Virus record (IMG/VR): IMGVR_UViG_3300035199_000503
Span: 1-23,560 of that record
DNA from: a virus
Length of the DNA: 23,560 bases
Strand: one strand, 5' to 3'
Shown here one piece after another: positions 1-6,793 of this stretch. A program made the position numbers and the translations under genes. The stretch's first letter is position 1. Each line of letters opens with the position of its first letter. Under the pieces are notes generated by a model. That model was not told where the DNA came from. It was given only the letters and a program-made list of their open reading frames with translations, and searched no databases.

Positions 1-2
1 TT

Positions 3-461
3 AATAAAAACGGCGATCCAAACTTCTTTGTGAGTCGCGTTTACAAAGGAACGTGGGCAAAATATAAAAATCCAAACGTAAGTAAGGACATTATTTTCAA
101 TGAGCTTTACCTTGACTTCAAGCAGCATATTGTGCTTGTCGAAGGTGTGTTCGATGCCATTATCGCAGGAGAGAATGCGGTTCCTATTTTGGGGTCAACC
201 CTCAGAGAGAGCAGCAAACTCTTCCAAAGTATCGTTGACAATGATACCGCAGTCTACTTCGCTCTTGATCCAGATGCGGACGCAAAGGCTTATAAAATAA
301 TGCAAAAGCTGTTGCAATACGATGTAGATGTTTATAAAGTGGACATCACCGGCTTTGCCGACGTTGGCGAAATGACAATGGGACAGTTTATAGAGAGAAA
401 ACAACAAGCCCGGTGGGTCAACCCCGATAGCCTCTTGGCTATGCAAGTTGCTTGTATTTAG
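3..461 (+). CDS. DNA primase, C-terminal part with TOPRIM domain (5' truncated by window)
   Basis: The reading frame is open to the window edge, so this is the tail of a longer gene; a GTG at position 30 is only an internal codon candidate. The visible part carries a TOPRIM fold: a strand ending in LVEGVFDAI supplies the catalytic Glu-Gly, and FALDPDADAKAY supplies the Asp-x-Asp metal-binding motif. This is the pattern of DnaG-type primases, which make RNA primers at the replication fork; in T4 that role belongs to gp61. The upstream zinc-binding and RNA-polymerase domains lie outside the window. The stop overlaps the region leading into the recombination nuclease gene, suggesting one replication/recombination operon. 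Another TOPRIM enzyme cannot be excluded without the N-terminus. Confidence 0.78.
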   Translation, partial: NKNGDPNFFVSRVYKGTWAKYKNPNVSKDIIFNELYLDFKQHIVLVEGVFDAIIAGENAVPILGSTLRESSKLFQSIVDNDTAVYFALDPDADAKAYKIMQKLLQYDVDVYKVDITGFADVGEMTMGQFIERKQQARWVNPDSLLAMQVACI

Positions 462-469
462 GAGATAAC

Positions 470-3400
470 TTGAGAGTAGTTCATATTAGCGATACACATA
501 TTAGAAACTTAAAGTACCACAAGGAATACCGAGTGGTGTTTGCACAAATGTATGATAAAATCCGTCAGCAACAGCCTGACGCTATTGTACATTGTGGCGA
601 CTTGGCTCACACGAAGGTCAATCTCTCACCAGAGTATTTCGACCTTGCCACAGATTTTATGAAGAATTTGGCGGACATTGCTCCGCTTATTGTGATTCCC
701 GGTAACCACGATGGTAATCTTCGCAACTCGTCAAGGCAAGACGCTATCACCCCTCTGGTGGTCGCTTTGGACCACCCGAACATCACTCTCTTGAAAAACT
801 CAGGAGAACACAAGTTTAACGATAGGGTGACGTTCAATGTACTTTCGGTGTTTGACACAGACAACTGGATCAAGCCGAGTGATCCAAATAAAATTAATAT
901 TGCCCTGTATCACGGTTCCATTTCGGGGTGCGAGACTTCCCTTGGTTGGGTGATGGAACACGGTGAAAACGATGTGTCCATCTTTGAAGGCTTTGATTTT
1001 GCAATGCTTGGCGACATACATAAATCGAATCAAATCCTTGACAACGACGGCAAAGTGAGGTATTGTGGGTCAACAGTTCAGCAAGGTTTTGCCGAGGAAA
1101 GAGACAAGGGGTATCTTCTTTGGAACATTCGCTCCAAGGAGGATTTTGATGTAGAACTCCACACCTTTGGAAACCCAAAACCGTTTATTACAGTCGAACT
1201 TACAAAAAAAGGGAAGGTGCCTAAAAAGACCAAAGTTCCCAAGGGCGCAAGGGTTCGTTTGGTAGCCAACAACAAGCTTCCGATGGAAGTCATTAGAAAG
1301 GCTTCAGACGTGGCTAGGACTCGCTACAAGCCCGACAGCCTTGTCTTCTTGAACAAGGGTGGGGTGACGTTATCTTCGGTCAATACAGGCGACGTGACAG
1401 AGCAAAATCTTAGAGATGTTCAAGTACAACAGGAACTTATCCGCAAGTATCTAAAGGATTACAACCCAAGTGAAGATTTGCTCACTGAGGTGTTTTCTCT
1501 TAATGAAAGATTTAATCGCACAGCAGAACAGGACGAGGAAGTTGCTCGCAATGTGAACTGGTCTCTCAAAGAGTTGGAGTGGGACAACTTGTTCTGTTAT
1601 GGCAAGAACAATAAAATAAATTTTGAAAATATTCGTGGTCTGGTCGGTATTTTTGGCAAGAACTTCTCAGGCAAGTCGTCTATTGTTGATTCGCTATTAT
1701 ACACTCTTTTCAACTCTACGTCAAAGAATGTTCGCAAAAATGTGGATATTGTAAACGACGGCAAACAAAAAGGAAGAGGAAAAGTAAAGATTCAAGTTGG
1801 AACAAAACTTTACACCGTCGAGCGAACAAGCGAAAAATATGAAAAGAAGCTTCATGGTCAAGTGACTACCGAGGCTCGCACCGATGTGAAGTTTTCGGTT
1901 CTAGATGTGGCAACCGGAGACAAAGAGGTTTTGGACGACACCGATCGAAACAAAACTGACGCCACCATTCGCCACACCTTCGGCGCGTTGGAAGATTTTT
2001 TATTGACATCAATGTCGTCACAGTTGGGAGCATTATCTTTTATTAGTGAGGGTTCTACCAAACGCAAAGAGATTCTGGCTAAGTTTTTGGATTTAGAGTT
2101 CTTTGACAAGAAGTTCAAGCTGGCTAAAACTGAAAGCGCTGACACGAAAGGCTATTTGCGTAAACTGGAAAGTTTTGATTTGTCCAAGGACGAAGAAGAG
2201 ATAAAAAATGCCTTAGAAACAGCCATTGCCGATATTGCACAACAAGACAAGACGTGTCATGATTATGAAAAGACGCAACAATCGCTAGTCGAACAGCTTG
2301 CGGACGTGACCGTAAAGATTGAGTCTGTCCCGGCAATCATTATTGATCCTCAAGCCGTAGGAAGCCAGATTACCAGCTTTGAAATGCTGTTGGGCGGCAA
2401 CGAGCGTTTAATAGAGCGACACACTGAGAAGATCAATGAGACTCTTGATTTTATAGCCAAGGGCAAAGAACTGTTGACCACTTTTGATGAAGAGAAGCTT
2501 CTGAAGGACAAAGAAGATCGCACAAAACTAAAGGTCGAGTTGAGTTCTGTGTTGGCTGAAAACACAGGCTACAACCGCGATTTAGCTTATCTACAGAAAG
2601 AGGTAAAGGTTCTGGATCAGATTCCTTGTGGGGATAAGTTCAAAGACTCATGCCCCTTTATCTCGTCTGCTTTCTCGGCGAAAGAGGTGATTCCAGCTAC
2701 GAAGCTGGCTTTGGCTAAAAACCAAACAGAAGAAGCCGCACTGGTTGAGTTTATTAAAGAAAACACGGCAGAAGAAACTTTAGCTAAAATGGAGGCATTA
2801 AAGACTAAGTTGTTGGAGAATGAACACACAGTTTCGGCGTTGCGTTTACAAATTGCAAAAGAAAGACAACAACAGCTTCAAGTGTCGGACACCATCTCCA
2901 AACTGCGGAACAAATTGGACTACTTTGAGGAAAATCGCGAGTCGATCCTTAATGCTGCCGATCTGTATAAGCAAAAGAAAACTATCGCGAGACAAATAGA
3001 AACGACAAAGAAGGAACGCCAACGCTGTCAGGACCAGCTTTTAGTGTTGCACAAGCAGGAAGGCTCACTTCAGGCTCGCTTGGACGAGATACAAAATAAA
3101 AGATCTGAGCTTGATAAGACGCGAAAAGAATATTCGGCGTATGAGCTTTTTATGAAATGTATGCACCCCAACGGCATCGCGTTCCAAGTTATTAAAAACA
3201 AGCTGCCGATAATCAACGAAGCCGTTGCCGAAGTGCTGACCAATGTTGTAGATTTCAGCGTTTATTTTGAGGACAACGGAAGAAAGCTGGAGATCTTTTT
3301 GCAGCACAAGGATCAGGAGTCCAGACCGCTGGAGTTGGGTTCTGGTGCCGAAAAAACTTTAGCTGCTATGGCTATTCGTATTGCGCTTCTTAATGTGAGC

Positions 3401-3610
3401 AATATGCCAAAGTCCGATCTCTTTATTTTGGATGAGCCGGGAACCGCTTTGGACGCCAACAACATGGAAGGGTTCACTCGTATCCTCGATATCCTCAAAG
3501 AACATTTCAAGACGACGCTACTAATTACTCACATAGATGGGCTGAAAGATTCGGTACAGAAAGTCATTACAGTTGACAAGTATGATGGATGCGCTCATAT
3601 AAATCAGTGA
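470..3610 (+). CDS. Fused SbcD/Mre11-SbcC/Rad50 recombination nuclease (gp47-gp46 fusion)
   Basis: One uninterrupted 1046-residue protein combines two normally separate subunits. Residues 1-350 are an Mre11/SbcD metallophosphoesterase: D8-T-H10, G-D44, G-N79-H80-D, H148 and G-D-x-H184. From about 370 comes the Rad50/SbcC ATPase: Walker A GIFGKNFSGKS (393-403), a long coiled coil, signature LELGSGAEK (954-962), Walker B DLFILDEP (983-990) and H-loop H1021. The complex processes DNA ends for recombination-dependent replication. At the coiled-coil apex the usual CxxC zinc hook is replaced by C720-x7-C728. I chose the TTG at 470 because AGGAG sits just before it and translation then begins directly with the first catalytic strand; a TTG at 452 would add six residues. 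In T4 the two subunits are separate genes. Confidence 0.93.
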   Translation: MRVVHISDTHIRNLKYHKEYRVVFAQMYDKIRQQQPDAIVHCGDLAHTKVNLSPEYFDLATDFMKNLADIAPLIVIPGNHDGNLRNSSRQDAITPLVVALDHPNITLLKNSGEHKFNDRVTFNVLSVFDTDNWIKPSDPNKINIALYHGSISGCETSLGWVMEHGENDVSIFEGFDFAMLGDIHKSNQILDNDGKVRYCGSTVQQGFAEERDKGYLLWNIRSKEDFDVELHTFGNPKPFITVELTKKGKVPKKTKVPKGARVRLVANNKLPMEVIRKASDVARTRYKPDSLVFLNKGGVTLSSVNTGDVTEQNLRDVQVQQELIRKYLKDYNPSEDLLTEVFSLNERFNRTAEQDEEVARNVNWSLKELEWDNLFCYGKNNKINFENIRGLVGIFGKNFSGKSSIVDSLLYTLFNSTSKNVRKNVDIVNDGKQKGRGKVKIQVGTKLYTVERTSEKYEKKLHGQVTTEARTDVKFSVLDVATGDKEVLDDTDRNKTDATIRHTFGALEDFLLTSMSSQLGALSFISEGSTKRKEILAKFLDLEFFDKKFKLAKTESADTKGYLRKLESFDLSKDEEEIKNALETAIADIAQQDKTCHDYEKTQQSLVEQLADVTVKIESVPAIIIDPQAVGSQITSFEMLLGGNERLIERHTEKINETLDFIAKGKELLTTFDEEKLLKDKEDRTKLKVELSSVLAENTGYNRDLAYLQKEVKVLDQIPCGDKFKDSCPFISSAFSAKEVIPATKLALAKNQTEEAALVEFIKENTAEETLAKMEALKTKLLENEHTVSALRLQIAKERQQQLQVSDTISKLRNKLDYFEENRESILNAADLYKQKKTIARQIETTKKERQRCQDQLLVLHKQEGSLQARLDEIQNKRSELDKTRKEYSAYELFMKCMHPNGIAFQVIKNKLPIINEAVAEVLTNVVDFSVYFEDNGRKLEIFLQHKDQESRPLELGSGAEKTLAAMAIRIALLNVSNMPKSDLFILDEPGTALDANNMEGFTRILDILKEHFKTTLLITHIDGLKDSVQKVITVDKYDGCAHINQ

Positions 3611-3617
3611 GGATAAA

Positions 3618-3833
3618 ATGATGGCACAGATAAAGTCACTTGTGGACAAACACTTAGAAAAATACCTGTCCAGAAAACTGCTTGTTTGGCTGACGACAAC
3701 TGGTTTGCTTTTTGCAGATAAGCTGAATGGCGAACAGTGGGTCGCTATTGCGTTGGTTTACATTGGAACACAGGGCGCAGCAGATATTGCCACAGCTTGG
3801 AAATCAGGTCAGCTTTTGAACAAAGGAGACTGA
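3618..3833 (+). CDS. Small membrane protein, holin-like
   Basis: This 71-residue protein has a charged N-terminal helix, a short hydrophobic segment at 21-33, a hinge containing DKLNGEQ, a longer hydrophobic segment at 41-58, and a polar tail. Size and a two-segment hairpin are compatible with a small phage holin, which permeabilises the inner membrane at lysis, but no family-specific motif was recognised, so the function is inferred. A GAGG precedes the start; a second ATG three bases downstream (3621) is equally spaced for it. The stop overlaps the next start (TGATG), and the following genes encode more membrane-anchored proteins, which favours a lysis or envelope role. Confidence 0.6.
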   Translation: MMAQIKSLVDKHLEKYLSRKLLVWLTTTGLLFADKLNGEQWVAIALVYIGTQGAADIATAWKSGQLLNKGD

Positions 3834-4138
3834 TGTCTTGGTTGCTCGTAAAACATTGGACGCTTAAAACGTGGGTTGGCACAAAAACTTATTGGTGTGC
3901 AGGGGTGTGGTTGATGGCAAACTATTTTCTTTATAAGTTTTTTCTCTACAAAAAAGAAGAAGATGAAACGTTTGCCCAGACTGTCGAGAAGAAACTAAAA
4001 GTCGGCAACGAAGAAATAAAAGTTTTAGAGCAACGTCATCACAAAGAGTTACAGAAGTTGTGTCCCGTTCCTCGTCAAGACGAATCAACTCATTGGTTGA
4101 TTAGCCGGGACAAGCAAGCACCGGAGTTGAAAGAATAA
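3833..4138 (+). CDS. Small membrane-anchored coiled-coil protein (i-spanin-like candidate)
   Basis: The start is placed at the ATG of the TGATG junction, behind AAAGGAGA, giving 101 residues; the frame is open further upstream but would overlap the previous gene extensively. An N-terminal membrane segment (20-39) is followed by a charged helix (about 40-76) containing EEIK at 60-63 and then a polar tail. The architecture resembles inner-membrane spanins but is generic. The same plan, with EEIK at almost the same distance from the membrane segment, recurs in the gene at 5008, so the two may be diverged copies. The stop overlaps the next start by one base. Confidence 0.65.
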   Translation: MSWLLVKHWTLKTWVGTKTYWCAGVWLMANYFLYKFFLYKKEEDETFAQTVEKKLKVGNEEIKVLEQRHHKELQKLCPVPRQDESTHWLISRDKQAPELKE

Positions 4139-4536
4139 TGCCCTACGAAGCCAAGAAACAAAAATGTAAAAAAGAAGATGGATCTTCGGGTACTCACGCT
4201 ATTTATAAAAAGGGAACCAGCGAAAAAGTTGGTTGTACAAGCGACCCCTCTAGCTATATGGGGAAACTATATAGTGTAGAGGAATCGGCTAACGAGGACA
4301 AACAAATGACAGTCTCCCGGCAACGTCTACAAGAAATTATTAAAGAAGAATTAACAAACATGTTGAACGAAGAAGAAAAGTGGATTCAAGGTGCTGAAAA
4401 AGATATTGAGCGCCGAGGAACCGAGGGTGTTTGCACCGGAGATAAATATGGTAGTCCGAGTTGTCCTCCCGGCAGCAAGCGATACAATCTTGCCAAAACC
4501 TTTCGCAAAATGGCGAAGAAAAGGAAAAAGAAATAA
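4138..4536 (+). CDS. Small basic protein of two modules, with a probable internal start
   Basis: I do not recognise a named family. The 132-residue protein looks like two joined small modules. Residues 1-50 contain GTHAIYKKGTSEKVGC and a short helix. From residue 57 a second part begins MTVSRQRLQEIIKEEL, an amphipathic helix, and ends in a Lys/Arg-rich tail after a Cys-containing segment (EGVCTGDKYG). An in-frame ATG at 4306, preceded by GAGG eight bases upstream, would produce the second part alone, so two products are possible. The helix closely resembles the N-terminus of the next gene. Its stop overlaps the next start by one base. A role as a minor virion or internal head protein is speculative. 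Confidence 0.6.
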   Translation: MPYEAKKQKCKKEDGSSGTHAIYKKGTSEKVGCTSDPSSYMGKLYSVEESANEDKQMTVSRQRLQEIIKEELTNMLNEEEKWIQGAEKDIERRGTEGVCTGDKYGSPSCPPGSKRYNLAKTFRKMAKKRKKK

Positions 4537-4955
4537 TGAAACTTTCACGCAAAGAGCTTAAAGAAATCATCAAGGAACATCTTGAAGAAGGAATGTTTGA
4601 TTGGGTTCCACCCCTTTCAGCAAAAAAACGCAAACCGGAAAAAAAGTGGTCCGCAGAAGGCGAGTGGTCCGAAGCCCTCACCGCAATAAGTGACAAAGTA
4701 ATGCCCGCCCTGTGGGGTCCATTCGATAATCCTCCCCATCCCGAACTTTTAAAAAAGGGGCAGGATTTGATGGCTGGCATGAAAGCCGCTGGACCAAAGA
4801 AGGCAATGAACGAAAATCTCGCTGAGATCAACACGCTTGATGACTTAGCTCGACTTTTTGCTGTGCGTTCCCAAGGAGGAACTGTGGCACGGTTTGATCC
4901 AGCCGAGGCAAAAGCCGCGATTGCTATTTTGAGCGGCATGTCGGAAGGAACGTGA
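4536..4955 (+). CDS. Small phage protein with N-terminal amphipathic helix, function unknown
   Basis: The start is taken at the ATG overlapping the previous stop (TAATG), giving 139 residues; the frame extends further upstream but inside the preceding gene. It opens with MKLSRKELKEIIKEHLEEGM, an amphipathic helix rich in Leu/Ile-x-Glu steps, similar to the internal helix of its neighbour. The rest is a Pro- and Trp-containing segment followed by Ala-rich helices (about 95-136). No enzyme motif is visible. The helix-plus-cargo layout is reminiscent of phage head proteins imported through N-terminal targeting peptides that are cut by the gp21 protease, but this is only an analogy. An inverted repeat follows the stop. 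Confidence 0.6.
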   Translation: MKLSRKELKEIIKEHLEEGMFDWVPPLSAKKRKPEKKWSAEGEWSEALTAISDKVMPALWGPFDNPPHPELLKKGQDLMAGMKAAGPKKAMNENLAEINTLDDLARLFAVRSQGGTVARFDPAEAKAAIAILSGMSEGT

Positions 4956-4966
4956 CCTGATAAGTT

Positions 4967-4985
4967 GTGATAAAGTTTTTATCAC
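4967..4985. repeat. Inverted repeat, 8-bp arms with 3-base loop
   Basis: GTGATAAA and TTTATCAC are perfect reverse complements separated by GTT, in the 52-base gap between two genes. The arms are AT-rich and no T-run follows, so it is a poor intrinsic terminator. It could be an operator, a weak mRNA hairpin or a processing site in front of the gene at 5008. Confidence 0.5.
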
Positions 4986-5007
4986 TTGGCGAACGAAATG
5001 AGACACT

Positions 5008-5457
5008 ATGACGTGGTTAGCAGTAAAAACATTTTTTAAGAAAGCTTGGGCAACGGTTATTAAATACTGGCATTATTTTGCTCTGGTTGCTTACACTGTT
5101 GTAGTTTACACTCTCTTGAGAAAAAACAAAAATGCCGAAAGTATTAAGCAAGCCTTTAATCTGTCTAAGCAGGCTCATAAGGAAGAAATTAAGGCAATTA
5201 ATATGGCTCACAGTGAAGAAATAACAAAAAGAGACAAAATCGTTGTAGACTATGGCAGAACCGTCATGAAGCTCGATGACGAATATAAAAAGCAAAACCT
5301 CACGCTTCGCGAATGGGAAAAGAAAAGGGTTAAAGAAATAGTTAAAGAGACTCATAATGATCCAGAGCGAAGAGTCAAAAAAATAGCTGAACAATTTGGC
5401 TTTGAATTGGTACTAACAGATGATGAAAAAGATTTGCGCGACGTTGTTGATTTTTAG
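5008..5457 (+). CDS. Membrane-anchored coiled-coil protein (i-spanin-like candidate)
   Basis: The 149-residue protein has a short N-terminal segment, a membrane segment at about 20-38, then a long charged helical region (about 40-130) with alternating Glu/Lys and a heptad-like pattern. This N-terminal anchor plus coiled coil is the architecture of an i-spanin, which bridges the periplasm during lysis of Gram-negative hosts. The next gene begins inside this one in another frame and carries a signal peptide, an arrangement seen with nested spanin genes, but the partner has no lipobox. The segment KEEIKAINMAHSEEITKR resembles NEEIKVLEQRHHKELQKL in the gene at 3833. Function is inferred from layout only. 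Confidence 0.66.
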   Translation: MTWLAVKTFFKKAWATVIKYWHYFALVAYTVVVYTLLRKNKNAESIKQAFNLSKQAHKEEIKAINMAHSEEITKRDKIVVDYGRTVMKLDDEYKKQNLTLREWEKKRVKEIVKETHNDPERRVKKIAEQFGFELVLTDDEKDLRDVVDF

Positions 5458-5869
5458 TTTGGTGTGGCTCCCCGCCACTTCATTTGCAGAAACTCCCAAG
5501 GTGTCAGAAATTAAACAGGGTCAGAAAGCCCCGTTCAACGGTATCCTTTACAACTACCAAGCAAATGCCGTTCTACTCGCCGCGAGAGAGAAGGGACAAT
5601 TGGAATGCTCTCTTCAGCTTAAACACAGCGTAGCCAAAGAAAAAGCTCGTTGTAATATGTTGACTTCGCTCGTCAAAGCTTCGTTGGAAGCCAACGAAAA
5701 GAAGTACGACGCTATCTTGAAGATCAAAAATAACGAGATTGATCATCTTCAAAAAATAACGCTTGATAAGCCCGACGCTTATAATCATTGGTGGTTCGCT
5801 GGTGGGTTTATAGGTGGCGTGGCTTTGTCGATGGGTATTTTTTACGCTGCGGTACAGACAGCCAAATGA
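5420..5869 (+). CDS. Secreted/periplasmic protein with signal peptide and C-terminal membrane anchor
   Basis: The 149-residue product begins with a clear signal peptide: Lys-Lys, a hydrophobic core and an Ala-x-Ala-like end at SFAET, so cleavage near residue 23 is expected. A conserved-looking segment GQKAPFNGILYNYQANAVL follows, then a helical charged region and a C-terminal hydrophobic segment (about 124-145, starting WWFAGGFIGGVALS). No lipobox Cys is seen, so it is not a classic o-spanin. It overlaps the preceding gene by 38 bases in a different frame; ATGs at 5420 and 5423 are both possible and neither has a strong SD, suggesting translational coupling. An envelope or lysis role together with its neighbour is likely but unproven. 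Confidence 0.68.
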   Translation: MMKKICATLLIFSLVWLPATSFAETPKVSEIKQGQKAPFNGILYNYQANAVLLAAREKGQLECSLQLKHSVAKEKARCNMLTSLVKASLEANEKKYDAILKIKNNEIDHLQKITLDKPDAYNHWWFAGGFIGGVALSMGIFYAAVQTAK

Positions 5870-6243
5870 AAGACCAAAACTATATTGCACAATTAGAAAA
5901 AGCAATCAAAGACAAGTATGGAGACAAGGGAATACACAACCCTCGGTCTGGGTGGACCCCCGAAAAAGAGAAAGAATACCTCCGAGAACTCAAAAAAATA
6001 AATGAAAAACACTTTGCCCAAGAACTCCAACAACAGAAAGTAAACAAAGATGGTGTTTTATTGAGCAAAAAACTACTTATGAGGAGTGGCAATACTTCTT
6101 GTCCCATTTGCACAAGATACGATCTCAAAGCCCGCGATGAGATTTATATTTTGAGATGGGAATGTTGCGAGAGGTGTCACATAAAATATGTCGAAGGTCG
6201 CGAAAAGCGCTGGCGACAAGGATGGAGACCGAATAATGGCTAA
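5866..6243 (+). CDS. Small zinc-ribbon-like cysteine protein, function unknown
   Basis: The ATG of the ATGA junction with the preceding stop was chosen; the frame runs further upstream but that part is shadowed by the neighbouring gene. The 125-residue protein has a charged helical N-terminal half containing GIHNPRSGWTPEKEKEYL. The C-terminal half has C79-P-I-C82 and C100-C101-E-R-C104, spaced like a zinc-binding knuckle pair, and ends with a basic Trp-rich segment (VEGREKRWRQGWRP). Two CxxC-type pairs suggest zinc binding and perhaps nucleic-acid or protein contact. No catalytic motif is seen. It overlaps the next gene by eight bases and lies two genes before the terminase. Confidence 0.65.
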   Translation: MKDQNYIAQLEKAIKDKYGDKGIHNPRSGWTPEKEKEYLRELKKINEKHFAQELQQQKVNKDGVLLSKKLLMRSGNTSCPICTRYDLKARDEIYILRWECCERCHIKYVEGREKRWRQGWRPNNG

Positions 6244-6793
6244 TGCAGACTTAGAAATAATTAGAGATTTATCAACAGCCTCTGCTAATATGTACGATGG
6301 CGCTGTTGATGACAAGGGGGAACCCTTGAAAATGGGGCTTAAGCGCGATGACCTTCTTTCAACTGATCGCAAATATATTGACGGCGGCAAAGTAAGGTTC
6401 GCTGGCGATAAAATTATTGTAAGCTATGAAGCGGAGATTCGCCTGAAAGACGTTCATAAAGATGGCATTAATGGGTTCCAAAATGAAATGAATGATATGA
6501 TTCAGAACCTAGTTAAACAGCTTAAAAAGAACTATCGCTCTGTGGCTGGTAAGTCTATCACTTTAACGCCTGAAGGCGACGATGCTAAGGTAAACGTGGC
6601 ATATGTTTCTCGCACGCGCACGATTGTTACAGCGGTTCGCCCGTATAAGATTGGAGGTCTGAGCGACGTTATGGCTGCAACTGGTGCCGAAGTCAACAAG
6701 CGAGAAATTAGTGATGTGTACCGTAAATTTTTGGAGCAGGGTGGATTTGGTAAGAAACGACCAAAGAACGACACCAGACCTAAAAATGCTTAA
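6236..6793 (+). CDS. Conserved phage protein directly upstream of large terminase, function unknown
   Basis: The ATG at 6236 has GGAG eight bases upstream and gives 185 residues; an in-frame ATG at 6188 lies inside the previous gene and is less likely. The protein is a mixed alpha/beta domain: a helical N-terminus, a strand-rich centre (KVRFAGDKIIVSYEAEIRLK), a helix, a second strand pair (VNVAYVSRTRTIVTAVRPYK) and a basic tail. The position immediately before the large terminase is where a small terminase subunit often sits, but the coiled-coil oligomerisation region of T4 gp16 is not evident, so I do not assign that role. A minor virion protein is equally possible. Confidence 0.62.
   Translation: MANADLEIIRDLSTASANMYDGAVDDKGEPLKMGLKRDDLLSTDRKYIDGGKVRFAGDKIIVSYEAEIRLKDVHKDGINGFQNEMNDMIQNLVKQLKKNYRSVAGKSITLTPEGDDAKVNVAYVSRTRTIVTAVRPYKIGGLSDVMAATGAEVNKREISDVYRKFLEQGGFGKKRPKNDTRPKNA

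Noticed and set aside
3737-3832. Upstream extension of the gene at 3833
   Set aside because: It would overlap the holin-like gene by about 100 bases; the TGATG start with SD AAAGGAGA is far better.
4340-4939. 199-codon ORF on the minus strand
   Set aside because: It spans two well-supported plus-strand genes, has a Ser/Ala-rich shadow composition, and would be the only reverse gene in the window.
6236-6793. Assignment as small terminase subunit
   Set aside because: Only the position supports it; the coiled-coil and DNA-binding layout of gp16 was not seen.
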